From Chrysopilus asiliformis (taxonomy: Eukaryota > Arthropoda > Insecta > Diptera > Rhagionidae), in the NCBI GenBank assembly GCA_964034945.1, contig OZ035960.1, positions 68,840,994-68,904,993 of the forward strand: a stretch of DNA of 64,000 bases. Reading direction: 5' to 3'. Shown piece by piece: positions 1 to 13,493 of the stretch. The notes below the pieces were generated by a model. The model saw only the letters and a program-made list of their open reading frames with translations. It was not told the DNA's origin and made no database searches. The position numbers and the translations under genes are program-made. Numbering within the stretch: the stretch's first letter is position 1; each line of letters starts with the position of its first letter.

Positions 1-2463
1 ATCAAAATTGGAACAAGGGGCGTGGCCGAGTTAAGCCCCGCCCCCTCTCAGAAATCGATTTCCCATCAAAATTGGAAAAAGGGGCGTGGCCGAGTTAAGC
101 CCCGAACCCTCTCAGAAATCGATTTCCCATCAAAATTTGAAAAAGGGGCGTGGCCGAGTTAAGCCCCGCCCCCTCTCAGAAATCGATTTCCCATCAAAAT
201 TGGAAAAAGGGGCGTGGTCGAGTTAAGCCCCGCCCCCTCTCAGAAATCGATTTCCCATCAAAATTGGAAAAAGGGGCGTGGACAATTTAAGCCCCGCTCC
301 CTCTGAGAAATCGATTTCCCATCAAAATCGGAAAAAGGGGCGTGGCCGAGTTAAGCCCCGCCCCCTCTCAGAAATCGATTTCCCATCAAAATTGGAAAAA
401 GGGGCGTGGCCGAGTTAAGCCCCGCCCCCTCCCAGAAATCGATTTCCCATCAAAATTGGAAAAAGGGGCGTGGCCGAGTTAAGCCCCGCCCCCTCTCAGA
501 AATCGATTTCCCATCAAAATTGGAAAAAGGGGCGTGGCCGAGTTAAGCCCCGCCCCCTCTCAGAAATCGATTTCCCATCAAAATTGGAAAAAGGGGCGTG
601 GCCAATTTAAGCCCCGCCCCCTCTCAGAAATCGATTTCCCATCAAAATCAGAAAAAGGGGCGTGGCCGAGTTAAGCCCCGCCCCCTCTCAGAAATCGATT
701 TCCCATCAAAATTGGAAAAAGGGGCGTGGCCGAGTTAAGCCCCGCCCCCTCAGAAATCGATTTCCCATCAAAATTGGAAAAAGGGGCGTGGCCGAGTTAA
801 GCCCCGCCCCCTCTCAGAAATCGATTTCCCATCAAAATTGGAACAAGGGGCGTGGCCGAGTTAAGCCCCGCCCCCTCTCAGAAATCGATTTCCCATCAAA
901 ATTGGAACAAGGGGCGTGGCCGAGTTAAGCCCCGCCGCCTCTCAGAAATCGATTTCCCATCAAAATTGGAAAAAGGGGCGTGGCCGAGTTAAGCCCCGCC
1001 CCCTCTCAGAAATCGATTTCCCATCAAAATTGGAAAAAGGGGCGTGGCCGAGTTAAGCCCAGCCCCCTCTCAGAAATCGATTTCCCATCAAAATTGGAAA
1101 AAGGGGCGTGGCCGAGTTAAGCCCCGCCCCCTCTCAGAAATCGATTTCCCATCAAAATTGGAACAAGGGGCGTGGCCGAGTTAAGCCCCGCCCCCTCTCA
1201 GAAATCGATTTCCCGTCTAAATTGGAACAAGGGGCGTGGCCGAGTTAAGCCCCGCCCCCTCTCAGAAATCGATTTCCCATCAAAATTGGAAAATAGGGCG
1301 TGGCCGAGTTAAGCCCCGCCCCCTCTCAGAAATCGATTTCCCATCAAAATTGGAAAATAGGGCGTGGCCGAGTTAAGCCCCGCCCCCTCTCAGAAATCGA
1401 TTTCCCATCAAAATTGGAAAAAGGGGCGTGACCGAGTTAAGTCCCGCCCCCTCTCAGAAATCGATTTCCCATCAAAATTGGAAAAAGGGGCGTGGCCGAG
1501 TTAAGCCCCGCCCCCTCTCAGAAATCGATTTCCCATCAAAATTGGAAAAAGGGGCGTGGCCGAGTTAAGCCCCGCCCCCTCTCAGAAATCGATTTCCCAT
1601 CAAAATTGGAAAAAGGGGCGTGGCCGAGTTAAGCCCCGCCCCCTCTCAGAAATCGATTTCCCATCAAAATTGGAAAAAGTGGCGTGGCCGAGTTAAGCCC
1701 CGCCCCCTCTCAGAAATCGATTTCCCATCAAAATTGGAAAAAGGGGCGTGGCCGAGTTAAGCCCCGCCCCCTCTCAGAAATCGATTTCCCATCAAAATTG
1801 GAAAAGGGGGCGTGGCCGAGTTAAGCCCCGCCCCCTCTCAGAAATCGATTTCCCATCAAAATTGGAAAAGGGGGCGTGGCCGAGTTAAGCCCCGCCCCCT
1901 CTCAGAAATCGATTTCCCATCAAAATTGGAAAAAGGGGCGTGGCCGAGTTAAGCCCCGCCCCCTCTGAGAAATCGATTTCCCATCAAAATTGGAAAATAG
2001 GGCGTGGCCGAGTTAAGCTCCGCCCCCTCTCAGAAATCGATTTCCCATCAAAATTGGAAAAAGGGGCGTGGCCGAGTTAAGCCCCGCCCCCTCTCAGAAA
2101 TCGATTTCCCATCAAAATTGGAAAAAGGGGCGTGGCCGAGTTAAGCCCCGCCCCCTCAGAAATCGATTTCCCATTAAAATTGGAAAAAGGGGCGTGGCCA
2201 AATTAAGCCCCGCCCCCTCTCAGAAATCGATTTCCCATCAAAATTGGAAAAAGGGGCGTGGCCGAGTTAAGCCCCGCCCCCTCTCAGAAATCGATTTCCC
2301 ATCAAAATTGGAAAAAGGGGCGTGGCCGAGTTAAGCCCCGCCCCCTATCAGAAATCGATTTCCCATCAAAATTGGAAAAAGGGGCGTGGCCGAGTTAAGC
2401 CCCGCCCCCTCTCAGAAATCGATTTCCCATCAAAATTGGAAAAAGGGGCGTGGCCGAGTTAAG

Positions 2464-5400
2464 CCCCGAACCCTCTCAGAAATCGATTTCCCATCAAAAT
2501 TTGAAAAAGGGGCGTGGCCGAGTTAAGCCCCGCCCCCTCTCAGAAATCGATTTCCCATCAAAATTGGAAAAAGGGGCGTGGTCGAGTTAAGCCCCGCCCC
2601 CTCTCAGAGATCGATTTCCCATCAAAATCGGAAAAAGGGGCGTGGCCGAGTTAAGCCCCGCCCCCTCTCAGAAATCGATTTCCCATCAAAATTGGAAAAA
2701 GGGGTGTGGCCGAGTTAAGCCCCGCCCCCTCTCAGAAATCGATTTCCCATCAAAATTGGAAAAAGGGGCGTGGCCGAGTTAAGTCCCGCCCCCTCTCAGA
2801 AATCGATTTCCCATCAAAATTGGAAAAAGGGGCGTGGCCGAGTTAAGCCCCGCCCCCTCTCAGAAATCGATTTCCCATCAAAATTGGAAAAAGGGGCGTG
2901 GCCGAGTTAAGCCCCGCCCCCTCTCAGAAATCGATTTCCCATCTAAATTGGAAAAGGGGGCGTGGCCGAGTTAAGCTCCGCCCCCTCTCAGAAATCGATT
3001 TCCCATCAAAATTGGAAAAAGGGGCGTGGCCGAGTTAAGCCCCGCCCCCTCTCAGAAATCGATTTCCCATCAAAATTGGAAAAAGGGGCGTGGCCGAGTT
3101 AAGCCCCGCCCCCTCTCAGAAATCGATTTCCCATCAAAATTGGAAAAAGGGGCGTGGCCGAGTTAAGCCCCGCCCCCTCTCAGAAATCGATTTCCCATCA
3201 AAATTGGAAAAAGGCGCGTGGCCGAGTTAAGCCCCGCCCCCTCTCAGAAATCGATTTCCCATCAAAATTGGAAAAAGGGGCGTGGCCGAGTTAAGCCCCG
3301 CCCCTTCTCAGAAATCGATTTCCCATCAAAATTGGAAAAAGGGGCGTGGCCGAGTTAAGCCCCGCCCCCTCTCAGAAATCGATTTCCCATTAAAATCGGA
3401 AAAAGGGGCGTGGCCGAGTTAAGCCCCGCCCCCTCTCAGAAATCGATTTCCCATCAAAATTGGAAAAAGGGGCGTGGCCGAGTTAAGCCCCGCCCCCTCT
3501 CAGAAATCGATTTCCCATCAAAATTGGAAAAGGGGGCGTGGCCGAGTTAAGCTCCGCCCCCTCTCAGAAATCGATTTCCCATCAAAATTGGAAAAAGGGG
3601 CGTGGCCGAGTTAAGCCCCGCCCCCTCTCAGAAATCGATTTCCCATCAAAATTGGAAAAAGGGGCGTGGCCGAGTTAAGCCCCGCCCCCTCTGAGAAATC
3701 GATTTCCCATCAAAATTGGAAAAAGGGGCGTGGCCGAGTTAAGCTCCGCCCCCTCTCAGAAATCGATTTCCCATCAAAATTGGAAAAAGGGGCGTGGCCG
3801 AGTTAAGCCCTGCCCCCTCTCAGAAATCGATTTCCCATCAAAATTGGAAAAAGGGGCGTGGCCGAGTTAAGCCCCGCCCTTTCTCAGAAATCGATTTCCC
3901 ATCAAAATTGGAAAAAGGGGCGTGGCCGAGTTAAGCCCCGCCCCCTCTCAGAAATCGATTTCCCATCAAAATTGGAAAAAGGGCCGTGGCCGAGTTAAGC
4001 CCCGCCCCCTCTCAGAAATCGATTTCCCATCAAAATTGGAAAAAGGGGCGTGGCCGAGTTAAGCCCCGCCCCCTCACAGAAATCGATTCCTGTCAAAATT
4101 GGAAAAAGGGGCGTGGCCGAGTTAAGCCCCGCCCCCTCTCAGAAATCGATTTCCCATCAAAATTGGAAAAAGGGGTGTGGCCGAGTTAAGCCCCGCCCCC
4201 TCTCAGAAATCGATTTCCCATCAAAATTGGAAAAAGGGGCGTGGCCGAGTTAAGCCCCGCCCCCTCCCAGAAATCGATTTCCCATCAAAATTGGAAAAAG
4301 GGGCGTGGCCGAGTTAAGCCCCGCCCCCTCTCAGAAATCGATTTCCCATCAAAATTGGAAAAAGGGGCGTGGCCGAGTTAAGCCCCACCCCCTCTCAGAA
4401 ATCGATTTCCCATCAAAATTGGAAAAAGGGGCGTGGCCGAGTTAAGCCCCGCCCCCTCAGAAATCGATTTCCCATCAAAATTGGAAAAAGGGGCGTGGCC
4501 AATTTAAGCCCCGCCCCCTCTCAGAAATCGATTTCCCATCAAAATTGGAAAAAGGGGCGTGGCCGAGTTAAGCCCCCTCTCAGAAATCGATTTCCCATCA
4601 AAATCGGAAAAAGGGGCGTGGCCGAGTTAAGCCCCGCCCCCTCTCAGAAATCGATTTCCCATCAAAATTGGAAAAAGGGGCGTGGCCGAGTTAAGCCCCG
4701 TCCCCTCTCAGAAATCGATTTCCCATCAAAATTGGAAAAAGGGGCGTGGCCGAGTTAAGCCCCGCCCCCTCTCAGAAATCGATTTCCCATCAAAATTGGA
4801 AAAAGGGGCGTGGCCGACTTAAGCCCCGCCCCCTCTCAGAAATCGATTTCCCATCAAAATTGGAAAAAGGGGCGTGGCCGAGTTAAGCCCCGCCCCCTCT
4901 CAGAAATCGATTTCCCATCAAAATTGGAAAAAGGGGCGTGGCCGAGTTAAGCCCCGCCCCCTCTCAGAAATCGATTTCCCATCAAAATTGGAAAAATGGG
5001 CGTGGCCGAGTTAAGCCCCGCCCCCTCTCAGAAATCGATTTCCCATCAAAATTGGAAAAGGGGGCGTGGCCGAGTTAAGCCCCGCCCCCTCTCAGAAATC
5101 GATTTCCCATCAAAATTGGAAAAGGGGGCGTGGCCGAGTTAAGCCCCGCCCCCTCTGAGAAATCGATTTCCCATCAAAATTGGAAAATAGGGCGTGGCCG
5201 AGTTAAGCTCCGCCCCCTCTCAGAAATCGATTTCCCATCAAAATTGGAAAAAGGGGCGTGGCCGAGTTAAGCCCCGCCCCCTCTCAGAAATCGATTTCCC
5301 ATCAAAATTGGAAAAAGGGGCGTGGCCGAGTTAAGCCCCGCCCCCTCAGAAATCGATTTCCCATTAAAATTGGAAAAAGGGGCGTGGCCAAATTAAGCCC

Positions 5401-8400
5401 CGCCCCCTCTCAGAAATCGATTTCCCATCAAAATTGGAAAAAGGGGCGTGGCCGAGTTAAGCCCCGCCCCCTCTCAGAAATCGATTTCCCATCAAAATTG
5501 GAAAAAGGGGCGTGGCCGAGTTAAGCCCCGCCCCCTATCAGAAATCGATTTCCCATCAAAATTGGAAAAAGGGGCGTGGCCGAGTTAAGCCCCGCCCCCT
5601 CTCAGAAATCGATTTCCCATCAAAATTGGAAAAAGGGGCGTGGCCGAGTTAAGCCCCGAACCCTCTCAGAAATCGATTTCCCATCAAAATTTGAAAAAGG
5701 GGCGTGGCCGAGTTAAGCCCCGCCCCCTCTCAGAAATCGATTTCCCATCAAAATTGGAAAAAGGGGCGTGGTCGAGTTAAGCCCCGCCCCCTCTCAGAGA
5801 TCGATTTCCCATCAAAATCGGAAAAAGGGGCGTGGCCGGGTTAAGCCCCGCCCCCTCTCAGAAATCGATTTCCCATCAAAATTGGAAAAAGGGGTGTGGC
5901 CGAGTTAAGCCCCGCCCCCTCTCAGAAATCGATTTCCCATCAAAATTGGAAAAAGGGGCGTGGCCGAGTTAAGTCCCTCCCCCTCTCAGAAATCGATTTC
6001 CCATCAAAATTGGAAAAAGGGGCGTGGCCGAGTTAAGCCCCGCCCCCTCTCAGAAATCGATTTCCCATCAAAATTGGAAAAAGGGGCGTGGCCGAGTTAA
6101 GCCCCGCCCCCTCTCAGAAATCGATTTCCCATCTAAATTGGAAAAGGGGGCGTGGCCGAGTTAAGCTCCGCCCCCTCTCAGAAATCGATTTCCCATCAAA
6201 ATTGGAAAAAGGGGCGTGGCCGAGTTAAGCCCCGCCCCCTCTCAGAAATCGATTTCCCATCAAAATTGGAAAAAGGGGCGTGGCCGACTTAAGCCCCGCC
6301 CCCTCTCAGAAATCGATTTCCCATCAAAATTGGAAAAAGGGGCGTGGCCGAGTTAAGCCCCGCCCCCTCTCAGAAATCGATTTCCCATCAAAATTGGAAA
6401 AAGGGGCGTGGCCGAGTTAAGCCCCGCCCCCTCTCAGAAATCGATTTCCCATCAAAATTGGAAAAAGGGGCGTCGCCGAGTTAAGCCCCGCCCGCTCTCA
6501 GAAATCGATTTCCCATCAAAATTGGAAAAAGGGGCGTGGCCGAGTTAAGCCCCGCCCCCTCTCAGAAATCGATTTCCCATCAAAATTGGAAAAAGGGGCG
6601 TGGCCGAGTTAAGCCCCGCCCCCTCTCAGAAATCGATTTCCCATCAAAATTGGAAAAAGGGGCGTGGCCGAGTTAAGCCCCGCCCCCTCTCAGAAATCGA
6701 TTTCCCATCAAAATTGGAAAAAGGGGCGTGGCCGAGTTAAGCCCCGCCCCCTCTCAGAAATCGATTTCCCATCAAAATTGGAAAAAGGGGCGTGGCCGAG
6801 TTAAGCCCCGCCCCCTCTCAGAAATCGATTTCCCATCAAAATTGGAAAAAGGGGCGTGGCCGAGTTAAGCCCCGCCCCCTCTCAGAAATCGATTTCCCAT
6901 CTAAATTGGAAAAGGGGGCGTGGCCGAGTTAAGCTCCGCCCCCTCTCAGAAATCGATTTCCCATCAAAATTGGAAAAAGGGGCGTGGCCGAGTTAAGCCC
7001 CGCCCCCTCTCAGAAATCGATTTCCCATCAAAATTGGAAAAAGGGGCGTGGCCGACTTAAGCCCCGCCCCCTCTCAGAAATCGATTTCCCATCAAAATTG
7101 GAAAAAGGGGCGTGGCCGAGTTAAGCCCCGCCCCCTCTCAGAAATCGATTTCCCATCAAAATTGGAAAAAGGGGCGTGGCCGAGTTAAGCCCCGCCCCCT
7201 CTCAGAAATCGATTTCCCATCAAAATTGGAAAAAGGGGCGTGGCCGAGTTAAGCCCCGCCCCCTCTCAGAAATCGATTTCCCATCAAAATTGGAAAAAGG
7301 GGCGTGGCCGAGTTAAGCCCCGCCCCCTCTCAGAAATCGATTTCCCATCAAAATTGGAAAAAGGGGCGTGGCCGAGTTAAGCCCCGCCCCCTCTCAGAAA
7401 TCGATTTCCCATCAAAATTGGAAAAAGGGGCGTGGCCGAGTTAAGCCCCGCCCCCTCTGAGAAATCGATTTCCCATCAAAATTGGAAAAAGGGGCGTGGC
7501 CGAGTTAAGCTCCGCCCCCTCTCAGAAATCGATTTCCCATCAAAATTGGAAAAAGGGGCGTGGCCGAGTTAAGCCCTGCCCCCTCTCAGAAATCGATTTC
7601 CCATCAAAATTGGAAAAAGGGGCGTGGCCGAGTTAAGCCCCGCCCCCTCTCAGAAATCGATTTCCCATCAAAATTGGAAAAAGGGGCGTGGCCGAGTTAA
7701 GCCCCGCCCCCTCTCAGAAATCGATTTCCCATCAAAATTGGAAAAAGGGCCGTGGCCGAGTTAAGCCCCGCCCCCTCTCAGAAATCGATTTCCCATCAAA
7801 ATTGGAAAAAGGGGCGTGGCCGAGTTAAGCCCCGCCCCCTCACAGAAATCGATTCCTGTCAAAATTGGAAAAAGGGGCGTGGCCGAGTTAAGCCCCGCCC
7901 CCTCTCAGAAATCGATTTCCCATCAAAATTGGAAAAAGGGGTGTGGCCGAGTTAAGCCCCGCCCCCTCTCAGAAATCGATTTCCCATCAAAATTGGAAAA
8001 AGGGGCGTGGCCGAGTTAAGCCCCGCCCCCTCCCAGAAATCGATTTCCCATCAAAATTGGAAAAAGGGGCGTGGCCGAGTTAAGCCCCGCCCCCTCTCAG
8101 AAATCGATTTCCCATCAAAATTGGAAAAAGGGGCGTGGCCGAGTTAAGCCCCACCCCCTCTCAGAAATCGATTTCCCATCAAAATTGGAAAAAGGGGCGT
8201 GGCCGAGTTAAGCCCCGCCCCCTCAGAAATCGATTTCCCATCAAAATTGGAAAAAGGGGCGTGGCCAATTTAAGCCCCGCCCCCTCTCAGAAATCGATTT
8301 CCCATCAAAATTGGAAAAAGGGGCGTGGCCGAGTTAAGCCCCCTCTCAGAAATCGATTTCCCATCAAAATCGGAAAAAGGGGCGTGGCCGAGTTAAGCCC

Positions 8401-11400
8401 CGCCCCCTCTCAGAAATCGATTTCCCATCAAAATTGGAAAAAGGGGCGTGGCCGAGTTAAGCCCCGTCCCCTCTCAGAAATCGATTTCCCATCAAAATTG
8501 GAAAAAGGGGCGTGGCCGAGTTAAGCCCCGCCCCCTCTCAGAAATCGATTTCCCATCAAAATTGGAAAAAGGGGCGTGGCCGACTTAAGCCCCGCCCCCT
8601 CTCAGAAATCGATTTCCCATCAAAATTGGAAAAAGGGGCGTGGCCGAGTTAAGCCCCGCCCCCTCTCAGAAATCGATTTCCCATCAAAATTGGAAAAAGG
8701 GGCGTGGCCGAGTTAAGCCCCGCCCCCTCTCAGAAATCGATTTCCCATCAAAATTGGAAAAATGGGCGTGGCCGAGTTAAGCCCCGCCCCCTCTCAGAAA
8801 TCGATTTCCCATCAAAATTGGAAAAGGGGGCGTGGCCGAGTTAAGCCCCGCCCCCTCTCAGAAATCGATTTCCCATCAAAATTGGAAAAGGGGGCGTGGC
8901 CGAGTTAAGCCCCGCCCCCTCTGAGAAATCGATTTCCCATCAAAATTGGAAAAAGGGGCGTGGCCGAGTTAAGCCCCGCCCCCTCTCAGAAATCGATTTC
9001 CCATCAAAATTGGAAAAAGGGGCGTGGCCGAGTTAAGCCCCGCCCCCTATCAGAAATCGATTTCCCATCAAAATTGGAAAAAGGGGCGTGGCCGAGTTAA
9101 GCCCCGCCCCCTCTCAGAAATCGATTTCCCATCAAAATTGGAAAAAGGGGCGTGGCCGAGTTAAGCCCCGAACCCTCTCAGAAATCGATTTCCCATCAAA
9201 ATTTGAAAAAGGGGCGTGGCCGAGTTAAGCCCCGCCCCCTCTCAGAAATCGATTTCCCATCAAAATTGGAAAAAGGGGCGTGGTCGAGTTAAGCCCCGCC
9301 CCCTCTCAGAGATCGATTTCCCATCAAAATCGGAAAAAGGGGCGTGGCCGGGTTAAGCCCCGCCCCCTCTCAGAAATCGATTTCCCATCAAAATTGGAAA
9401 AAGGGGTGTGGCCGAGTTAAGCCCCGCCCCCTCTCAGAAATCGATTTCCCATCAAAATTGGAAAAAGGGGCGTGGCCGAGTTAAGTCCCTCCCCCTCTCA
9501 GAAATCGATTTCCCATCAAAATTGGAAAAAGGGGCGTGGCCGAGTTAAGCCCCGCCCCCTCTCAGAAATCGATTTCCCATCAAAATTGGAAAAAGGGGCG
9601 TGGCCGAGTTAAGCCCCGCCCCCTCTCAGAAATCGATTTCCCATCTAAATTGGAAAAGGGGGCGTGGCCGAGTTAAGCTCCGCCCCCTCTCAGAAATCGA
9701 TTTCCCATCAAAATTGGAAAAAGGGGCGTGGCCGAGTTAAGCCCCGCCCCCTCTCAGAAATCGATTTCCCATCAAAATTGGAAAAAGGGGCGTGGCCGAC
9801 TTAAGCCCCGCCCCCTCTCAGAAATCGATTTCCCATCAAAATTGGAAAAAGGGGCGTGGCCGAGTTAAGCCCCGCCCCCTCTCAGAAATCGATTTCCCAT
9901 CAAAATTGGAAAAAGGGGCGTGGCCGAGTTAAGCCCCGCCCCCTCTCAGAAATCGATTTCCCATCAAAATTGGAAAAAGGGGCGTCGCCGAGTTAAGCCC
10001 CGCCCGCTCTCAGAAATCGATTTCCCATCAAAATTGGAAAAAGGGGCGTGGCCGAGTTAAGCCCCGCCCCCTCTCAGAAATCGATTTCCCATCAAAATTG
10101 GAAAAAGGGGCGTGGCCGAGTTAAGCCCCGCCCCCTCTCAGAAATCGATTTCCCATCAAAATTGGAAAAAGGGGCGTGGCCGAGTTAAGCCCCGCCCCCT
10201 CTCAGAAATCGATTTCCCATCAAAATTGGAAAAAGGGGCGTGGCCGAGTTAAGCCCCGCCCCCTCTCAGAAATCGATTTCCCATCAAAATTGGAAAAAGG
10301 GGCGTGGCCGAGTTAAGCCCCGCCCCCTCTGAGAAATCGATTTCCCATCAAAATTGGAAAAAGGGGCGTGGCCGAGTTAAGCTCCGCCCCCTCTCAGAAA
10401 TCGATTTCCCATCAAAATTGGAAAAAGGGGCGTGGCCGAGTTAAGCCCTGCCCCCTCTCAGAAATCGATTTCCCATCAAAATTGGAAAAAGGGGCGTGGC
10501 CGAGTTAAGCCCCGCCCCCTCTCAGAAATCGATTTCCCATCAAAATTGGAAAAAGGGGCGTGGCCGAGTTAAGCCCCGCCCCCTCTCAGAAATCGATTTC
10601 CCATCAAAATTGGAAAAAGGGCCGTGGCCGAGTTAAGCCCCGCCCCCTCTCAGAAATCGATTTCCCATCAAAATTGGAAAAAGGGGCGTGGCCGAGTTAA
10701 GCCCCGCCCCCTCACAGAAATCGATTCCTGTCAAAATTGGAAAAAGGGGCGTGGCCGAGTTAAGCCCCGCCCCCTCTCAGAAATCGATTTCCCATCAAAA
10801 TTGGAAAAAGGGGTGTGGCCGAGTTAAGCCCCGCCCCCTCTCAGAAATCGATTTCCCATCAAAATTGGAAAAAGGGGCGTGGCCGAGTTAAGCCCCGCCC
10901 CCTCCCAGAAATCGATTTCCCATCAAAATTGGAAAAAGGGGCGTGGCCGAGTTAAGCCCCGCCCCCTCTCAGAAATCGATTTCCCATCAAAATTGGAAAA
11001 AGGGGCGTGGCCGAGTTAAGCCCCACCCCCTCTCAGAAATCGATTTCCCATCAAAATTGGAAAAAGGGGCGTGGCCGAGTTAAGCCCCACCCCCTCTCAG
11101 AAATCGATTTCCCATCAAAATTGGAAAAAGGGGCGTGGCCGAGTTAAGCCCCCTCTCAGAAATCGATTTCCCATCAAAATCGGAAAAAGGGGCGTGGCCG
11201 AGTTAAGCCCCGCCCCCTCTCAGAAATCGATTTCCCATCAAAATTGGAAAAAGGGGCGTGGCCGAGTTAAGCCCCGTCCCCTCTCAGAAATCGATTTCCC
11301 ATCAAAATTGGAAAAAGGGGCGTGGCCGAGTTAAGCCCCGCCCCCTCTCAGAAATCGATTTCCCATCAAAATTGGAAAAAGGGGCGTGGCCGACTTAAGC

Positions 11401-12043
11401 CCCGCCCCCTCTCAGAAATCGATTTCCCATCAAAATTGGAAAAAGGGGCGTGGCCGAGTTAAGCCCCGCCCCCTCTCAGAAATCGATTTCCCATCAAAAT
11501 TGGAAAAAGGGGCGTGGCCGAGTTAAGCCCCGCCCCCTCTCAGAAATCGATTTCCCATCAAAATTGGAAAAAGGGGCGTGGCCGAGTTAAGCCCCGCCCC
11601 CTCTCAGAAATCGATTTCCCATCAAAATTGGAAAAGGGGGCGTGGCCGAGTTAAGCCCCGCCCCCTCTCAGAAATCGATTTCCCATCAAAATTGGAAAAG
11701 GGGGCGTGGCCGAGTTAAGCCCCGCCCCCTCTCAGAAATCGATTTCCCATCAAAATTGAAAAAAGGGGCGTGGCCGAGTTAAGCCCCGCCCCCTCTCAGA
11801 AATCGATTTCCCATCAAAATTGGAAAAAGGGGCGTGGCCGAGTTAAGCCCCGCCCCCTCTGAGAAATCGATTTCCCATCAAAATTGGAAAAAGGGGCGTG
11901 GCCGAGTTAAGCTCCGCCCCCTCTCAGAAATCGATTTCCCATCAAAATTGGAAAAAGGGGCGTGGCCGAGTTAAGCCCCGCCCCCTCTCAGAAATCGATT
12001 TCCCATCAAAATTGGAAAAAGGGGCGTGGCCGAGTTAAGCCCC
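2464..12043 (+). repeat. Higher-order repeat within satellite block 1 (three ~3 kb copies)
   Basis: Rare variant monomers recur in the same order. Marker X (CCCCGAACCC, then TTTGAAAAAGG, GGTCGAG and an AGAGATCGA monomer) starts at 2464, 5654 and 9166. Marker Y (CCTCACAGAAATCGATTCCTGTC) starts at 4075, 7841 and 10713. Spacings are 3190 and 3512 bp for X, and 3766 and 2872 bp for Y. Whole blocks of about 50 monomers were therefore duplicated and then gained or lost monomers. This fits unequal crossover or segmental amplification. Exact boundaries need a self-alignment. Confidence 0.8.
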
Positions 12044-12050
12044 GAACCCT

Positions 12051-12058
12051 CTCAGAAA
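12051..12058. repeat. Left 8-bp target-site duplication of outer hAT-like element
   Basis: CTCAGAAA here is repeated at 18844-18851. It is part of the satellite monomer (CCTCTCAGAAATCG), so removing the insertion and one copy restores a normal monomer. Eight base pairs is the duplication length of hAT transposons. Confidence 0.92.
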
Positions 12059-12078
12059 CAGTGTTGGGCAAAACGGCG

Positions 12079-12187
12079 TAAAAAAGTTTTTTACATTTTT
12101 CAAGTAAAAAACGTAAAAAACGTAAAAAACTGGTAAAAAACGTAAAAAACCGTAAAAAACGTAAAAAATAGTAAAAAACCTAAAAAA
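12079..12187 (+). repeat. GTAAAAAAC subterminal array, A end of outer copy
   Basis: About ten repeats of (C)GTAAAAAA(C) at 7-12-bp spacing lie just inside the A terminus. They are mirrored in inverted orientation at 18310-18428 in the inner copy. Clustered subterminal motifs are typical of hAT ends; a transposase-binding role is inferred. Confidence 0.75.
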
Positions 12188-12298
12188 TGGGACATCGCAT
12201 TTCCTACAAAGCATGACAGTATGTTTTAAAGTTTTTCTCAGCGTTTTATTAGAGATCCTATAATATAGAGAGTGGACATCAGCACTTAATAGACTGTA

Positions 12299-12950
12299 GA
12301 GTAAGTTCGGGTATTGTGGTATAGGCGGGTAATGTGGTACACCATAATTTCTCAAATATGAGATGTCGCATTGCAAGATCAAACATACAAAACTGTTTTT
12401 TGTGAAATTCGGCAACCATTGTTGGTGTTGACAAGTTCATGTTTTATCAGGTTATACACCAGAATTTTCTGAAAGACGTTTTTGAGCACAATCAAAATTT
12501 TATTGTCTCCACATTCAAGTGAATCTCGAAAGCCAATTTTAAGTTGTTTTTTTAACTGTGAATCAGTGAATGATTATTTAGACAACACATTTGATTTTTG
12601 AAAGAAACATTTTTGGATTGAGGCGAATTTGACTAAGAAATCATTTTTTTGGTTTGTCGCCGTGAAAACGGCTAATGTGGCATACTATTTTTTCCATACA
12701 AACATTTAATATTTCAATGGAATAAACAGTATACCACATTACCCGCCAATTTTTTGAAGCACTACTTTTTCAGTTAGTGTACTTTTTTGATCATATTTTT
12801 GTTTTTATGTTTATGATTGATAACATTGCTGTAGAATTTTATAGGCAAGCGTCTGGAGGTATCGTAAACGAAATTCTAACATAATTGCTTTTAAATTAGT
12901 GATTTATTATGAAAATAAAAGAAGGTGTACCACAATACTCGAACTTACTC
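12299..12950. mobile_element. 652-bp TA-flanked MITE
   Basis: The termini are inverted: GAGTAAGTTCGGGTATTGTGG on the left, and its near-complement CCACAATACTCGAACTTACTC on the right. They are flanked by TA at 12297-12298 and 12951-12952. The inner copy of the surrounding hAT-like family has the uninterrupted sequence (reverse complement of about 18195-18215: AGACTGTACTACTAAG), which is an empty site and fixes the borders. Internal motifs related to GTAATGTGGTA recur in both orientations (about 12329, 12670 and 12730). A TA duplication suggests the Tc1/mariner/pogo group. There is no transposase. Confidence 0.88.
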
Positions 12951-13467
12951 TACTACTAAGTAGGACAATCTATTAACTCAAATTAGAACAGTTGTTTGAA
13001 TGGAATTTTTCCAGTTTTTAGAATTTCTTTTCCTTTTTTCTAGTTTTTTGAGATTCTTTTCCTTTTTTTTTAAATCGGACACAACTTTTAATTTTTTTAA
13101 ACACTGCAATCATGAATATTATGCTTTTATTAACCGATTGTAATTATTTTGGTAACTATTTGTGATAATGAAGGAATTTTTCGAAATTTTCGCGAAAGTT
13201 TTTCAGTTTTTCGACCATTTTTATACGTCCGGATGTCCACTCTCTAGATTATAGGCTCTCTAATTCAAAAACTGTAATTACAGCTGTATTTTTTAATGAT
13301 CCGATTTAGAGATCCATTTGGATCATTAAAAAAACGTACGGGAAATTTTTGTGGGTTTAGATTTGTTTTGAGGTTATGTTGAAACGAATCGTAGTCGAAA
13401 TTACTGTAATAATATGTTGTGTCAATAACGTTTAAGATTGCAAAAGCCTATAGAAAAGTGACATATA

Positions 13468-13475
13468 GCCCATAT
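13468..13475. repeat. Left 8-bp target-site duplication of inner hAT-like element
   Basis: GCCCATAT directly precedes CAGTGTTGTGCC and is repeated at 18447-18454. Confidence 0.9.
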
Positions 13476-13493
13476 CAGTGTTGTGCCGGTTTT

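Larger units (their letters stand above)
1..12058 (+). repeat. 64-bp satellite array, block 1
   Basis: Head-to-tail array of a 64-bp monomer, roughly 188 copies, all in one orientation. Each monomer runs: ATCAAAATTGG, an A-run, GGGGCGTGGCCGAG, TTAAG, CCCCGCCCCCTCTCA, then GAAATCGATTTC and CC. GC is 34/64 in the consensus. Variation is mostly single substitutions (GGAACAAGG, GGTCGAG, GGCCAATTT, CCCCGAACCC, TGAGAAATC) plus small deletions such as CCCTCTCAG to CCCTCAG (62-bp monomer). The block ends at 12058 in the 8-bp duplication of the hAT-like insertion. No real gene is present. Probably constitutive (pericentromeric or other) heterochromatin; that location is inference. Confidence 0.98.

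Noticed and set aside
1..12058. CRISPR array
   Set aside because: There is no alternation of conserved repeat and unique spacer; the whole 64-bp unit is conserved tandem DNA in a eukaryotic context.
12035..12415. 126-codon minus-strand ORF at the satellite/hAT junction
   Set aside because: It reads through the GTAAAAAAC subterminal array and satellite edge; the F/Y/V-rich repeat composition is an artefact. The same holds for its mirror at 18259-18489.
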